NCBI GenBank assembly: GCA_020881915.1
Contig: JAJFPB010000010.1
Location: 1,426,001-1,490,000 of the forward strand
Direction of reading: 5' to 3'
DNA from: Paramyrothecium sp. XJ0827
Lineage: Eukaryota; Ascomycota; Sordariomycetes; Hypocreales; Stachybotryaceae
DNA: 64,000 nucleotides
Below are positions 1 to 11,805 of this stretch, in pieces. Each line of letters starts with the position of its first letter. Within the stretch, counting starts at the first letter, position 1. Both the position numbers and the translations under genes were made by a program. The notes beneath the pieces were generated by a model that was not told where the DNA came from, did not search any database, and saw nothing but the letters and a program-made list of their open reading frames with translations.

Positions 1-508
1 AGATCGTCTCTTAGTTAGCTTTCCTTGTTAATGGAACTCAGCGCATCGCCTGCTCAACCTAATCCCTGAAATCTGCAACAGGAAGCCATTCCTGGTTCAA
101 CATCCACTTGCTGTCTGCTGGAGTGGAATTTTTCACTCTGAGAGTTGAACTAACCTGCATAAGAGGTGGCTCAGTGTTAAGCCAAAGCCCTGTTCAAAGT
201 AGAATAGGATAGGATAGACGTTTATGTGTATGTATAGTGCCCATTATGTAGGTATGAGACAAGGTGCATAATCCTAAAAGCCCGCCAGACCGACTCCAAT
301 ATATCCGCCCAACGTGAGATCGTACATGATGAATCGTCCCATGCCCCCTTCAACAGTGTAACCAAAGCGCTTTGACTTGAAACCATAATCTACCGTTCAC
401 CGTGCTGGATGACTGGGGGACTCGGACAAGGAAAGAGGTGTACATGGCTCGGGCCGTTTCGGCGGTCCCCCAGCCTAGATTCCTTGCCGCTGCAAAGACA
501 CGACTGCT
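1..508. other. Intergenic, 3' flank of coiled-coil gene
   Basis: No coding pattern is visible on either strand. It probably holds the 3' UTR and terminator of the minus-strand gene that ends at 509. Confidence 0.5.
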
Positions 509-2434
509 TTACTCGGGGATGGGTTGACCAGCTGGCTGGGCCTCGTCCTTCTTTCCCCACGCCCAGCCTGAATACCAGCTAGCCCGCTTGTTGTCCTTGA
601 CCGCATCTGAGTTCTCCTGAACAAGCCGTAGCGGTCGAGGCTTGCCTCCCGCAAACGACGTTGTTTGCTTCTCCTTCTCGGACCGGGGCGGTGACTGGGA
701 AGGCGGGGTGGACAACTCGGCCGAGTCGCCGCTCATGCTTGACGTCTCGCTGCGCATACCAGGGAAGTTGCCCGAGGAGGCTGGTGCCTGGTGGCTCCCG
801 CTGGGCACGCGCGCCGCCGCATTAGGGTTGCCGCCCATGTTGACAGGGGAGAAGTACGTCTGCGAGTGACGTGGGTTGGTCAGCGTTGGTGACGCGGGCC
901 CGCCGTCGGGGCCCCTATACATCTGACTAACAAGGCTGGCGGCGCCAGTGAACTGTTCGCTCTGTGGGCGGGAACGGCGGGTGCTTGTCGTTCGAGACAA
1001 GCCGATGGGAATGCTCGGCGCCTTGTCCGGGTCCGTGTTGCCCAAGGGTAGCATGCCGCCAATTGGCATGACTGACATCGGCCGCTGTCGAGGTTTGGCA
1101 GGACCAGTTGCGATTGACTTGGCACGTTGGTAGATCGAAGTACCATTCGACTGTTTGTCGGGCGGTGGAGGCAGATCTTTGTTGGTATCAGGGAGGCCCT
1201 TCAGGTCTCCAGACTGGTCCAGGATAGACTCGAAGTCCTGGTGCTGAAGAAGGCGCTCTATAATCTTGTTAATATATAATGTGAGCGCCTTGTTCTGCTC
1301 CTTCATGTTCTTGAGCTCGGCCTCCAGGCGTCGGTCACCGTCGCCATCGGGGCTGTCGGCTTCGGACAATTCGTCAGCCAGGCTCGAGCCACCCGTGTTT
1401 CCCTCCAGGGCGTTCAAGGCGTCCTGGTTGGAGTTGTTGCTCATGTAGCTGAAATCGTTCTGGCCAAAATCGCCCTTGAGCGTCTTCTCTTGGAGGAGGA
1501 GCTGGTAGCTCTCGTTGTCTTCCATCAGCCGCGCGTTGGCCATGCGGGCCTCCATGAGTGCCCTCTCCACCTCTTGTAGCCTACCGCCACCCTGGTTCTC
1601 GGATTCGACCAGTTTGATCTGCGCCTCGGCAAGCTCCAGTCGTAATGACTCTATCAGCTTATCCTTTTGCAGAATCAACTTGGAGCTGTTTCGGGAATCG
1701 CTTCTCTGAAGGGAGGAAGGCGGCGCGAAGCTGCTACCATCGAGCGAGGGTGAGGCGTTGGCTACAGACATGGCGTTAGTGGATTGTACTGGGTTGGTTT
1801 CAAAGGGGGGATTTTGGACTCAAGTACCTTGTCTTGATGGTCGGGTCTCGTCCTCGTTATTCCGTTGGGCGATGTTGTCTTTTAGCCTCTGAATCACAGC
1901 CTGCATCTCCTCTTCTCGGTTGGCTAGCTCTTCCTTTTCCTTGAGGATGGAGCTTCGTTCCGCCTCGTAGATGGACTCCATCTCCCGAATCTGGCGGGTA
2001 GCCTCTCGCTTCTCGTTTTTGAGCGTCTCAATCTGCTCCTCGTACTCGTGGACCTTCTCCTCGAGCTTGGCCGACTCCTTGACGGCATCGTCGAGCTTGG
2101 ACTGCAGCACCTCGGCCTGCTTCTTGTGCTGTTCCGACATCTTCTCCTCTTTCTCGAGTCGTGACTGCAGGTCTTCCAGAGCCGAGGCGGTTTCGGCTCG
2201 GGCGTCGGATTCGGAGCTGCTCAGGCCGGTGTCTCTGCGAGTAGCAGCAGCGCGGGCGGATACAGGAGTGCCGGTGCGTACGGAACGTGTTCGCGCATGT
2301 CCTGCCGCGGGCGGTGTAGAAGAGCGCGTGGAGGGAGTGCGTGTGGGTGTGCCATTGGACGTAGGGCCAGTGGATTCGGATGTTGATACTCGGCTCACGG
2401 GCCCAGGCGCCGGCCTCTTGGTAGTGGTGGACAT
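509..2434 (-). CDS. Coiled-coil protein, fungal 'M protein repeat'-like
   Basis: Two exons, 2434-1828 and 1761-509, joined across a 66-bp intron (1762-1827; donor GTACTT, branch CTAAC, acceptor TGTAG). The split codon reads Ala and the product is about 619 aa. The N terminus is Ser/Thr/Pro-rich and disordered. Long heptad-like stretches rich in Glu, Lys, Gln and Leu lie near residues 78-196, 229-300 and 345-385. A Pro/Ser-rich tail follows and ends in a Trp/Gly-rich patch (SWYSGWAWGKKD) that may be a conserved end motif. I chose the second ATG (2434, MSTTTKRP); an in-frame ATG at 2464 would add 10 residues. The architecture suggests a cytosolic scaffold or cytoskeletal partner, but no function can be assigned from sequence. 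It resembles proteins that fungal genomes label M protein repeat; that link is from memory. Confidence 0.85.
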
Positions 2435-4112
2435 GTCGCCGGTGGCAATCGCTGTGGACTGCAATGAAACAGAGTGCAGGAATTCAGATGCACTTGGGTT
2501 TCACAGCTGCTGCCGACATTGAGTAGCAAATATTTCCCGTTGGGGCTTCGCGAAACGACGAGGATGGGTACGCGAAACCGGAGCAGTGGCAGGAGAGGAT
2601 TTAGCTGTGAAGGGGAACAATAAGATCAGGTAAGCTACAGTGCGTTACGGGCGAAGTAGTAAGGTATCCGTAGAACTTGATGGTTGAGGTGGGTTTTGTT
2701 CGAGTGAAAGAAAAGGGTCCCCAATTTGGTTCCAGGCCAAGCCCAGGGACTAGCTCCAGTGCCAACACAGCGCGGAGCAAAAGCATGTGCTAGCACACAA
2801 AGATCAGATCTACCGTTACTCTATTTGGCCCTACTCCTTTCAGAAAACCACGGCAAGGTACCATCGAGTATACCTCCGCCAACGGGTAATTTGCACCAGC
2901 ACCCAAGGTAGCCAGTCCATCTCGCGCCGTTGCCCCAAAGGTACCCCAGTAGCACCAAACTCACGTCAGAAGCCACCCATTCTCCACCGGGCCAACAAAT
3001 CGCAGCGCCGTGATCAGCTGGTCGCGGTAGCTGTTCAGCCCGGTCGTTTGCGGCGGGAAGTCAAGCGAGTTGGTGTGAGAGTGCGTTTGCGGGTGTGTTG
3101 ATCGGCTGCGCAGCCTCGGAGGCGGAGGAATGCATCCCCCAAAATAGGTACCCTGACTACCGCAGGTACCGAAAGTTGCCACAGTTTTGTACACTCTTCG
3201 CCTACCGTTTCCTACCAGTGGCCTTAGAGCCCAAGCCGCGCATGAAAGGGGCCAATGTCGTTGTAAGATGGGCAATGTTTCGGATGCCGCTAATCTGTCT
3301 GGTGGGTTATGATAAAGGAGACCACGGCGCGTGCCACCCTTTCCACCGCTAGCGGCAACTCACTGCTGGGGGTTCGGCCATTCAACTGTTGTCGTGGGTG
3401 CCCGGTGCATCTGAACCAATTTGCGTCCCGCAAGTTAATGCAAAGGCGTTCGGCTGAATTCTCGTCTGACCCTGTCCCGGCTTCGCTGGCGGCCTGGTCC
3501 TCCCACGCCGTTGACCTTGTTCATGCGAACGAGATTAGTCCTGGGCCTGGCAGGAAATGACCAAGGAGCCCAAGGACGGATCGTCCAGGCTCCGGGGTAC
3601 ATGACCTGCTCAGTAAAATACCACAGGCATCCAAGGCCAGCAATCTAATTCCTTCGGGGTCAGGCAAGGCAGAGAGGTGAGGAGGGAAAGATAAGGCATC
3701 TTGGTACGGGCTTATTGTTCATCCAGATCGTAAGGCCATGGTAGTCCCATGGCAAGGCACCGCAATATAGATTGGCGGTATAGCTACAGCCATGAAACAC
3801 AAGGTAAAGTACCTAGACAGGTACCTACCCTAACGTAAGGTACTTGTTACACCATAGCACCATGACAAGCTACACAAGCCCATAATGCATTCAGGACACG
3901 GCGATACGATTCAATGCTAGACAATGACCATCAAGAGACTTCGTGCTCACAGAGACGTCATATGTAATGCCGGAATCCTCTTTACGTATTGCTGCTTGGC
4001 ATGGATGGCCGCATGCTGCTCACTTCCAGTCCTGCAACACACATTGGGGGCCATGTTCTATTCCGGGACCGGCAAGACAGGGAAGCAAATTCCACAATGC
4101 GTTTCCAGCAGC
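2435..4112. other. Intergenic between coiled-coil gene and P450
   Basis: Holds the promoter of the minus-strand coiled-coil gene and the 3' flank of the P450. Several GGTACC/TACCT motifs occur, densest at 3804-3847. Short reading frames here lack fungal start context, splice logic or recognisable protein character. Confidence 0.5.
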
Positions 4113-5950
4113 CTACGACGTCAACCGCACCAGCATCCGTGTTCCGTCCACCGGCTTCGCTGTCATTCTCCGGGTCTATCAGCAAACGCGGACTGTCAGC
4201 GAACATACAGTACGGGCAGCATCTCGGCCTGCTTCCAGACGTGTCTCCACTCACATTATACAGTTCTGACACTGTTTGGTGCTGCCCTTTGTCGTTCAAC
4301 ACGGGACGCTGGCTCTCATCGAGCACACTCGCTCCTAGGCCAACCTTGACAAAATCATACTTGCGAGCGACTGTTGCCAGTATTACGCGCGCCTCTAGAT
4401 TCGCCAGCTCTAAGCCGATACAGTTTCTGGGCCCTCTTTCGAAGGGACGCCAGGCGGATGGTGGGATGGTGTTGCCCTCATCACCAAGCCAGCGTTCTGG
4501 TACCCATTCGTCCGCTGTGTCGCCATATACCGCCGGATCCCGGTGAATGATGCTCTGACATGCGTACATGACAGTGCCGTCGAGGCAATACTCCTCTCCC
4601 GAGGAGGTGTGCACGGTAAAGCCGCTCCCCAGAGGCGTCATACGGACAGTAGCAGCTGGAGGGTGCAGTCGCAGCGTCTCCTTGATAACGGCATTGACAT
4701 AACGTAGCCGTGGCAGCAAGTTCTCGCCATCTTCAGCCAGCTTAGCACAGATCATCCCTGGGTCTGTGTTGGGACCTAGCACATCGTCGAGTTCCTCACG
4801 CACTGCCTTCAACACCCGCGGCGTGCGACTCAATTCGTAGAACGTCCACTGCAACGCGCTGGAGTTACTATCATGGCCCGCGAACAGGAAGCTGCGCACC
4901 TGATCAGATGTCTCTGCAAGCAGCTGGGGTGTCAACTGTTCTGTATCCTTGAAGGTTAAAGCGAGGATGCTGCGTGACTGATTTTGCGCACCCAACTCCT
5001 TGGACTCGGCGTACTTCTGCCGGATGACTTCCTTGACCAACATGTCAACTCGGCGACCAAGTCTGTAGCGCTTCAGTGCTGTGTGAGGCACAAGCCACCA
5101 CGGAAAGTTGTTCTTGTCGTCACTATACGTGCAAAGAAGCTCGTGGAATAACCGAATGATGTCGCCTTGCTGTGACCGGTCCATGTGCTGCGCGTTCAGA
5201 TCAACCTCCATGACAGCTGCCCCAATGATGTCAAACGTGAGATTTGAGATCAGTGTCTCAAGCGCGAACTCTGTCTTGCTGGTTGCGAAGCCGTCAAGAT
5301 GTTTCACGAAGGGCTTCATCTTCTCAAGGATAAGAGGCAGCAACGTCCACAAGTGCTGCGTTGTGAAACCTGGGTTGTACTTCTTGCGCAGGCCCTTCCA
5401 CTCGACATTCTAGTCGTGGATGATCAGCACCGTGCTCAGAGGGTTCGTGCTGGAGTATGAGATTGATATGTGCTCTCACCTCTTTACCCAGAATAGATGT
5501 GTTCCCTATCATCGGAATCATGTGAGTCCACGTTGGTGATTTGGGCGTGCTCAAGGGGCAAAGCTTAGTGGGCTTAGATATTTGCTCCGCGATGTCATGG
5601 CTGGGAACGAGAACCATTGGAGGAGTAATTGGTCGGAGGTCAACAAGCATAACGGGAGGCCGTTTCAAGGCGATCCACATCTCTTCAAAGATTCGATCTA
5701 GCCATTGGGTATATTAGCTATATTCTTTGTGAGAAAGCATGAAATTTATCCTACCAGGATGCCGATCTGATATTCCCTTCTTCGTAAACTTCCCAAATGT
5801 CACGATATGGCCCCAGAGCAGATTGTTTGGAAGTTGCGGGAGGTGCGCATGTTGTTCAAAGCGAAGGTATCGCAACCGCCTGTATACATACGAGGCTAGG
5901 ATACAGAGGACGGCAACGACAATGGCTCGTACGGATATCATGATGCACAT
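4113..5950 (-). CDS. Cytochrome P450 monooxygenase (microsomal)
   Basis: Four exons: 5950-5755, 5697-5480, 5409-4255 and 4175-4113, with introns of 57, 70 and 79 bp, giving 543 aa. Without the last intron the frame would run on to 3982 through non-P450 sequence. Splicing GTGAGT at 4254 to TGATAG at 4176 restores a typical P450 tail (KPVDGTRMLVRL). An N-terminal hydrophobic anchor lies at about residues 4-20. The I-helix oxygen-activation motif AGHDS is near 314-318, the ExxR of the K-helix (ETLR) near 381, and the heme loop FERGPRNCIG has its thiolate Cys near 468. It should be an ER monooxygenase fed by NADPH-P450 reductase. The motifs recall CYP59/StcS-like fungal enzymes, but the family call is tentative and the substrate unknown. 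No PKS, NRPS or terpene gene lies nearby. The start could also be the ATG at 5941. Confidence 0.92.
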
Positions 5951-6740
5951 GCGATGACTCGGAGAGACTAACAATTATTGTTTTGCTCTCAAGGTCATTT
6001 GAACGACACATATTCGGTGGTAGAGTTGTGAAGCATAAAACATTCGTCACTGGCCACTCTAACAGGGATGGGGAACTAGGAGGATTCGGACTACCTGATG
6101 TAGGCGCCTGTTTTAGCCACAATGACGGATGTTCGCCCATCGGCTCGGTAAGCACTAATAGCCCAACCATGCCGTGTAGTTGTGAGCCGGGATCAAACCA
6201 GTTACAAATGATGATTTGCGAAGTCCGGCTCCCCTGCTACAGTTCCATTTGAAATTGGAACATTACCTGGCTGCCAAGACTTACAACGCCTGTGACTGAG
6301 ATGCTCTGCGATTTGAGAGGTTTGTTATACAATCCGCAGATTGGGTAGATGCCAAATAAGATCCCCAGTGTAACAAACACAACCGCAGAGCGTCCTCTCA
6401 AGGATCGCAGTGGATAGGAAAAGGGTCGACAGGCGAGGAACTATGGGCGGCGAAACTCATACAGAGATGGATCACACTTCAAGATACAATAGAATAAGAT
6501 TCCTCATGGCGGGGAACAATGGTCATGGGTTGTATTTTCCCATTGAAATGGCTATCTGCTGCGATCTGTCCAACGATGGTTTCGAAGAACACGAAGCGCA
6601 ATAGGAAGCTCCCGCTCGGAGTGAGGCGAAGAGACATCCTTTCTAGTCGTCATATTCGCATCACACTTGATTGGTATTTCCACAAATTCCCTTGACCCAT
6701 TTTAACCCCGAACGCCTTGGAAAGCAGAAAGTTTGGCTGC
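5951..6740. other. Intergenic between P450 and eL30
   Basis: Promoter side of the P450 and 3' flank of eL30. A 53-codon frame (ATG at 6443) reads on the plus strand but has no supporting feature. Nothing else is seen. Confidence 0.45.
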
Positions 6741-7258
6741 TTAGGCCTGCTGGTCGCTCAGGATGTCGGAGTCACCGGCGTCGAGGATAGCCATGGTGGA
6801 GCAGCGGAAGAGCTTTCCGCAGGCAGTGCCCAGCTCAATCTGGAATAGGAAGACAAGTAAGCGATATGAACCCTCCAAAGTCTTGATAGACTTCTTCTCT
6901 GGGCGGGCCGAAGGAATTGCTTCCCCGGTCACAGCAGGAGAAAAAAGCTACGAGCGCCTCGGCGGACAGTACCGTCCTCGAGGGCTTTGGGTCAAGAATA
7001 GGACCGATGCCGGGTGTGACTTACGTTGTTGCCGCCGAAGTGGTGGATGGGAGCCTTGGACAGCATGCTGTAGTACTCGAGCTCGCTCTTGCGGAGAGGA
7101 GGAGTGTTGCCAGCGATGATGATGAGCTTGGCCTTGCCGGATCGCAGGCTCTTGAGGGTCGACTTGTAACCCAGAGTGACCTTTCCGGACTTCATAACAA
7201 GCGCCAACTTGGAGTTGATGCTGTTGGCATCCTTCTTGCTCTTCTTGACGGGGGCCAT
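6741..7258 (-). CDS. RPL30: 60S ribosomal protein eL30
   Basis: Two exons, 7258-7025 and 6839-6741, separated by a 185-bp intron (donor GTAAGT, acceptor TTCCAG), give a 110-aa protein of normal family length. The frame reads [10 protein letters not shown], then the L7Ae/L30e-type RNA-binding fold with [18 protein letters not shown], and across the splice [16 protein letters not shown], all hallmarks of eL30. It binds 25S rRNA in the large subunit. In yeast eL30 also represses splicing of its own transcript; whether that applies here cannot be seen. It diverges from uL16 across 378 bp, so co-expression is expected. Coding identity is essentially certain; the transcript ends are not resolved. 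Confidence 0.97.
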
Positions 7259-7636
7259 TTTGACTGTTGGGCGCTGGGCGATCCGGTGAGCTGGGTGAGT
7301 TGGTGGTTGGGTGATGAAGCTGTTCGGATCGTAAAAAAAAGTTCCAATCAATTTGCAGTTTTGGTGGTGTTCGCCCGCTGGTGAGGGTCCCGCTCGGAGT
7401 GGGGCAGGGCTCAGTGAGTCACAGCCAATAAACTCGGGCAGATGCGGACGCCGAAGCCCTAAAGTGCCGTAGTTTAGGCGAAGGCACGAACGCCGATGAC
7501 TGAAGGATTGCTTTGAAATCAAGGTGGCACTTGGAATCAAGTCGAGGTCGCCGGGAACTTTTTAACGACCCCCTTCTCCCCCCAACACCATCACCAAACA
7601 ACCCACCTAACAAGCAGACCCAGAACATCCGTCAAG
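7259..7636. promoter_or_regulatory. Shared divergent promoter of RPL30 and RPL10
   Basis: 378 bp between the two start codons. Near the middle lies an inverted pair, GCCCTAAA (7456-7463) and TTTAGGC (7473-7479), separated by 9 bp. Each half resembles the Tbf1 site (RCCCTAA) that drives ribosomal protein genes in many ascomycetes outside Saccharomyces. The uL16 leader is C/T- and CA-rich (about 7564-7630), as in highly translated messages. Binding is inferred from the motif only. Confidence 0.55.
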
Positions 7637-8564
7637 ATGGCTCGTCGTCCCGCTCGTTGCTACCGCTACTGCAAGAACAAGGTGAGTTTGGACGACTTTT
7701 TCGACGAAATGCGCAGATTTGGAGGGGTTTCGCAGCAGCAAAGGGCGAAAGAAATCATCTCCGGGAGGAAAAAATGACGGACGTCATGGGCATTCGAGCT
7801 CGAGGGAGAAGGATTTTGAGATGCGCTGTGGAACTCCTTCATACTTCGCTTGAAGGCACGATACTAACCATCACCATCAATAGCCGTACCCCAAGTCGCG
7901 CTTCAACCGTGGTGTCCCCGACCCCAAGATCCGTATCTTCGATCTGGGCCGCAAGCGTGCCAACGTCGACGACTTCCCTCTCTGCATCCACCTCGTCTCC
8001 AACGAGTATGAGCAGCTGAGCTCCGAGGCCCTCGAGGCCGCCCGTATTTGCGCCAACAAGTACCTCGTCAAGAACACCGGAAAGGAAGGTTTCCACCTCC
8101 GCGTCCGCGCCCACCCCTTCCACGTCGTCCGTATCAACAAGATGTTGTCTTGCGCTGGTGCCGATAGACTGCAGACCGGTATGCGTGGTGCCTGGGGCAA
8201 GCCCAACGGTACCGTTGCCCGTGTCAACATCGGCCAGATCATCATGAGCGTCCGCACTCGTGACTCCAGTATGTTTCACTCCACGTCAATAGACTGCGCG
8301 AATTCTATGTGCTAACCAAGAATTACAGACCGTGGTCTTGCCCTTGAGGCCCTCCGCCGCTCCCAGTACAAGTTCCCCGGTCGCCAAAAGATCATTATCT
8401 CCAAGAACTGGGGCTTCACTCCTCTCCGTCGTGATGAGTACCTGGAGCGCAAGGCTGCCGGCCGCGTCAAGGTCGACGGTGCCTACGTCCAGTTCCTCAG
8501 CAACCACGGCAAGATCGAGGACAACATTCGCCGCTTCCCCGAGGCTTTCCAGTCTGAGGCTTAA
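7637..8564 (+). CDS. RPL10: 60S ribosomal protein uL16 (L10)
   Basis: Three exons, 7637-7681, 7884-8268 and 8329-8564, with introns of 202 and 60 bp, encode 221 aa, the same length as yeast Rpl10. Exon 1 reads [15 protein letters not shown]. Exon 2 carries [17 protein letters not shown] and the [16 protein letters not shown] segment that holds the conserved P-site loop. Exon 3 carries the [17 protein letters not shown] region. The protein sits near the peptidyl-transferase centre and is the last large-subunit protein to join, in the cytoplasm with Sqt1, Lsg1 and Nmd3. The early intron after 15 codons is typical of ribosomal protein genes. It shares its promoter with eL30. Confidence 0.98.
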
Positions 8565-10104
8565 GCGATTGTTGTGTTAGTTGGCATCTGGGTTTAGGTT
8601 GGCGTCATATTGGCATGTCAAACACGGGCCTCCTTGAAGAGAGCCTATTAGGCGAATCAGAGATCATCGTGTACCGGAATACCTACTTTCCTTAACTTTG
8701 ATGCAACTGAAAACATTCTGGGAGTGACGTAACTAGCTGATTTGTGATGCATTGTTTGTCAATGTGAATGTCCATAAATTTGTAAGCGTGAAAGCATTTC
8801 ACTATTCGCTTTGGGGCTTATCAATCTACGTAAAACTCGTTGGTTTCAGAGGTGCCTTCGTACTCGGTACGTCCGCTACTGCTCTCTCAATTCAACTATG
8901 AGATAGCTCACCTTATTAAAATGTCCAAAAGCGCACCAGTCATCCGCGCTTCAGCAGGGACGGACGAACACGAGTGCGGAGCGCAGATCCTCCTGTACTG
9001 TGCGTGTACAACGTGGTCCTTGTATCAGGTTCTGAGGGAGGCTAAAATGGGCCACCAAGGACCGCATGACCTTTTGGCGTACAGTTTAGCCACGATGATG
9101 CGTGGTCACAGGAGCCCTACGCCAGCGGTACCAGCTAAGTACGGTCTCAACAAATTTCAGTCAGGACTTTGGCGCTGGGATACTGCTACCCAGAGGCGTT
9201 CTTTTTAGCTGGGTTTTACAAACACCATGGGCTTGCCTGATAGGTACCTTAGTTAGGAGCGGGCAACTCGGGGTGATGTAATCATTTCGATGAACCGGTT
9301 ACTCCAGGCCACCAGTCGCCCATCAACTTACGGGACCGTAAGCACCAACTATACTTTGCAGCGGTTGGTGGAGGAAAAGCCTTGGTGCGATCCTCTGGTC
9401 AAGATAAGCAAGCTAAAGGACAAGCGACGTGGCCGGGACGCGATCGAAATCGCTGCCATCAACAGGTGAGATGGGTGGGTTTTCGTGCAGATAACGGGTG
9501 GTGAGAGGTAGATTACCGTGTTACTTGACCGCCTTGTGCAGGAGAAGCCCAGCCCAGGTATCGTAATCCATCTGGGGAAATGCGTGATGCGCCGATAAGG
9601 AGGCCGTTTTGGGTGGCTGGAGGACCGCCCATGGATGCGCTAAATGCGGATGTTGCTGCATCGCTCCATAAACTGCCTCTAGACCAGACCCAAACACACG
9701 CGAGCAAGGCCCCCCCCTTCCCATCCCCCCAACTCGCAGATCATCTCGCCGCCGACCGGATCAATGACACCCTTAAGGCTGGAGAGCCTGATTAGTCCAC
9801 CGTGACGCTGATGTGTGTTGGTGTCTCTCGTTCCCCCCTCCCTCTTCTGAATCATCTCTTCGAGGCTTTTCATTGTCCTCTTTTTCTTTTTTGCCTGGGC
9901 TTTGTCCTTGTCTCGCTCTGCCTCCTGCAGTAGCGTCTTTACACTTACACGACCCGGAGGAGGCGCGGCACCCTCCCGAGCTGCCTGAGCCGAACTCCCC
10001 ATCCACGCTCTCATGCATCGAGCATAGACCTTTAACCCCCCTCACCCCCCATCGAGACCCCTGGAGTCTGTCTCGGCAGACGCGCCCAGGCCACACGATC
10101 CATC
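8565..10104. other. Intergenic between uL16 and a fungal hypothetical
   Basis: Contains the uL16 3' region and a strongly C/T-rich stretch from about 9800 to 10080 that looks like the leader of the gene starting at 10105. A TAGGTACCTTAG motif lies near 9241-9252. No convincing gene is seen. Confidence 0.5.
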
Positions 10105-11805
10105 ATGGCCTTTCAGCAACCCACTCGTCACTCGACCCAACGCGTTGCTCGGCCGGACACTGATGGTCGAGATGTCGTCGCTTCGCGCCCGCACGAAAGG
10201 CAACCGGATGAGTCCCAGACATGGGTTTTTTTCGCACCGGCTACCGATATCACGACGACCTCATACCTCAGCGAAACAGAACAGTCTATCCAAACCCAAC
10301 CACGATCGATAGTGAGCGGCTCAGCAAGGTTGGACCCTGCCGTCCAATCCGACCTAGATATCGAGTCACGACAGTCGTCGCTGCTGTCTGCTATCCTTGA
10401 TGATGCTGTGGAAGACGATGGCGAGCTCGATAGCCTTGACAGTCACCTACCCGAGTTCCGATCCCTGCCTGCCATCTACACGTCTTCTCCACATGACAAC
10501 CAGCAACAGACCCAGCCTATCTTGCCCACGCATGATGGCCTGGGTTCCTTCCGCCTTGACCAGCCCACCCTGGGCGTTGATGCCCAAGATCGAATATTTC
10601 AGTTTGAAAAGTTCAACCCAAAGAGAGTCCAGCGACGGCGGGAGAGCCTGGATCGTGCTCAGCTTGAGCTCGAATATGAACAGCACCAAGTCGCCGAGAA
10701 ACGGCAGCGGATCGAGGCGTGGCGGTTGGAGCACAGCCGCATACTTTTAGATGAAGTTCAGCGTGAGACTCGTCGACGAAGACAATCACAAACACACCAG
10801 AGTAGGTTACAGGTGCCAGACACAGTGCTGAACGCGCAAGCCATGAGCCCAGACGCCGTCTCCGATGACCTGACCTGGCATGATGAAGACGCTGCTCCAC
10901 AAGATGACGAAAGCGGTGGTATTCTCGCCAGATTTACTCGAAAAATGCTCAAGGATGTGCTGGACATCGACGACAGACTCCTGGCCATCCTCTTGGGAGA
11001 GGCTGTTCCTGAGGAGGAAGAACTTTCAGCAACGCCACGAGCATCACAATCGCTGGCCCAGGCTGTGCCAGGATCCACCGAGGAACAATCATGGCAGCTG
11101 GAAATGCTAGAGCGAGTGTCGCAGGAGCTTGGTCTGCTGGTCAACCAGCTCTCGCACCATCCAGGGGCATTCTCTACTTATACTCTGGTTCAACAAATGC
11201 CCTTACCATACGCAGGCCTACCAATCATCCCTGAGTCAACCAGTCCACCTCCCCCACTTGAGATACGGCCTCTGGACGATCCCGCCCAACCATCTTTTCC
11301 GGAATTTAGGCCTACCGTGGCTGGGCCTGCCCATCCAATCAGTATACCGAGCCGCCGCATGGATTCGTCCACTGAAATGCGAGATGAGCTTGGAAGGAAT
11401 AACACGTTCTCGCAAGAGGAATGGGAACAGGATCTAGACATTAAGTTGGTCTTCCGATACCTGCGGTCGCGCTTCACGTCGCGATGGAACAACTCCTCGA
11501 CTTCCAGCACGTCCCACGTGGCCACCAACAGCACGCAGGACATGGCAGCCAAGGCGGCTCGGGTTAGGCAGCATCACCCCCTGACCGCACGAGCCCGCCC
11601 GGTGGAGCGTCGGACCTTTAAGGCAACGACCCCCAGCAGCCCTGTTGCGATGCGGCATCACAGCAGCTGCGCCAGCCAGAGCACGAGGCGGTCGGCCAGG
11701 CGGAGCAGCTGCTCGTCTCGGCACTACTGGGACATCTGCGGCTCTCTGGGTACGGGGTCTGTGATTGCCGCGACCGGACCGATGGGGAGCTGGGGGGAGG
11801 TATGA
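10105..11805 (+). CDS. Fungal protein of unknown function, coiled coil
   Basis: A single open frame of 566 aa starting at an ATG after a C/T-rich leader. I do not recognise a named family. Residues 1-165 are polar and probably disordered. A strongly charged helical stretch rich in Arg, Glu and Gln spans about 168-225 (QRRRESLDRAQLELEYEQHQ). A second helical stretch near 333-356 contains SQELGLLVNQLSHHPG. A short hydrophobic-basic motif (DIKLVFRYLRSRF) sits near 445-459. The Ser/Arg-rich tail ends in GSWGEV and may be conserved. There is no signal peptide or membrane segment. The gene is neither spliced nor visibly broken. A structural or adaptor role is possible, but no function is assigned. 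Confidence 0.8.
   Translation: MAFQQPTRHSTQRVARPDTDGRDVVASRPHERQPDESQTWVFFAPATDITTTSYLSETEQSIQTQPRSIVSGSARLDPAVQSDLDIESRQSSLLSAILDDAVEDDGELDSLDSHLPEFRSLPAIYTSSPHDNQQQTQPILPTHDGLGSFRLDQPTLGVDAQDRIFQFEKFNPKRVQRRRESLDRAQLELEYEQHQVAEKRQRIEAWRLEHSRILLDEVQRETRRRRQSQTHQSRLQVPDTVLNAQAMSPDAVSDDLTWHDEDAAPQDDESGGILARFTRKMLKDVLDIDDRLLAILLGEAVPEEEELSATPRASQSLAQAVPGSTEEQSWQLEMLERVSQELGLLVNQLSHHPGAFSTYTLVQQMPLPYAGLPIIPESTSPPPPLEIRPLDDPAQPSFPEFRPTVAGPAHPISIPSRRMDSSTEMRDELGRNNTFSQEEWEQDLDIKLVFRYLRSRFTSRWNNSSTSSTSHVATNSTQDMAAKAARVRQHHPLTARARPVERRTFKATTPSSPVAMRHHSSCASQSTRRSARRSSCSSRHYWDICGSLGTGSVIAATGPMGSWGEV

Noticed and set aside
6443..6604. 53-codon plus-strand frame between P450 and eL30
   Set aside because: Nothing but an ATG and an open frame supports it; it overlaps the expected 3' UTR of eL30 on the other strand.
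8840..9208. 122-codon plus-strand frame downstream of uL16
   Set aside because: No domain, biased composition or splice partner; near the length expected by chance in this DNA.
9679..10014. Minus-strand frame of 111 codons rich in Lys, Glu and Arg that looks like a charged helical protein
   Set aside because: It is the complement of the C/T-rich leader of the plus-strand gene at 10105. Purine-rich DNA reads as Lys/Glu in any frame, and the end of the frame has no protein-like composition.
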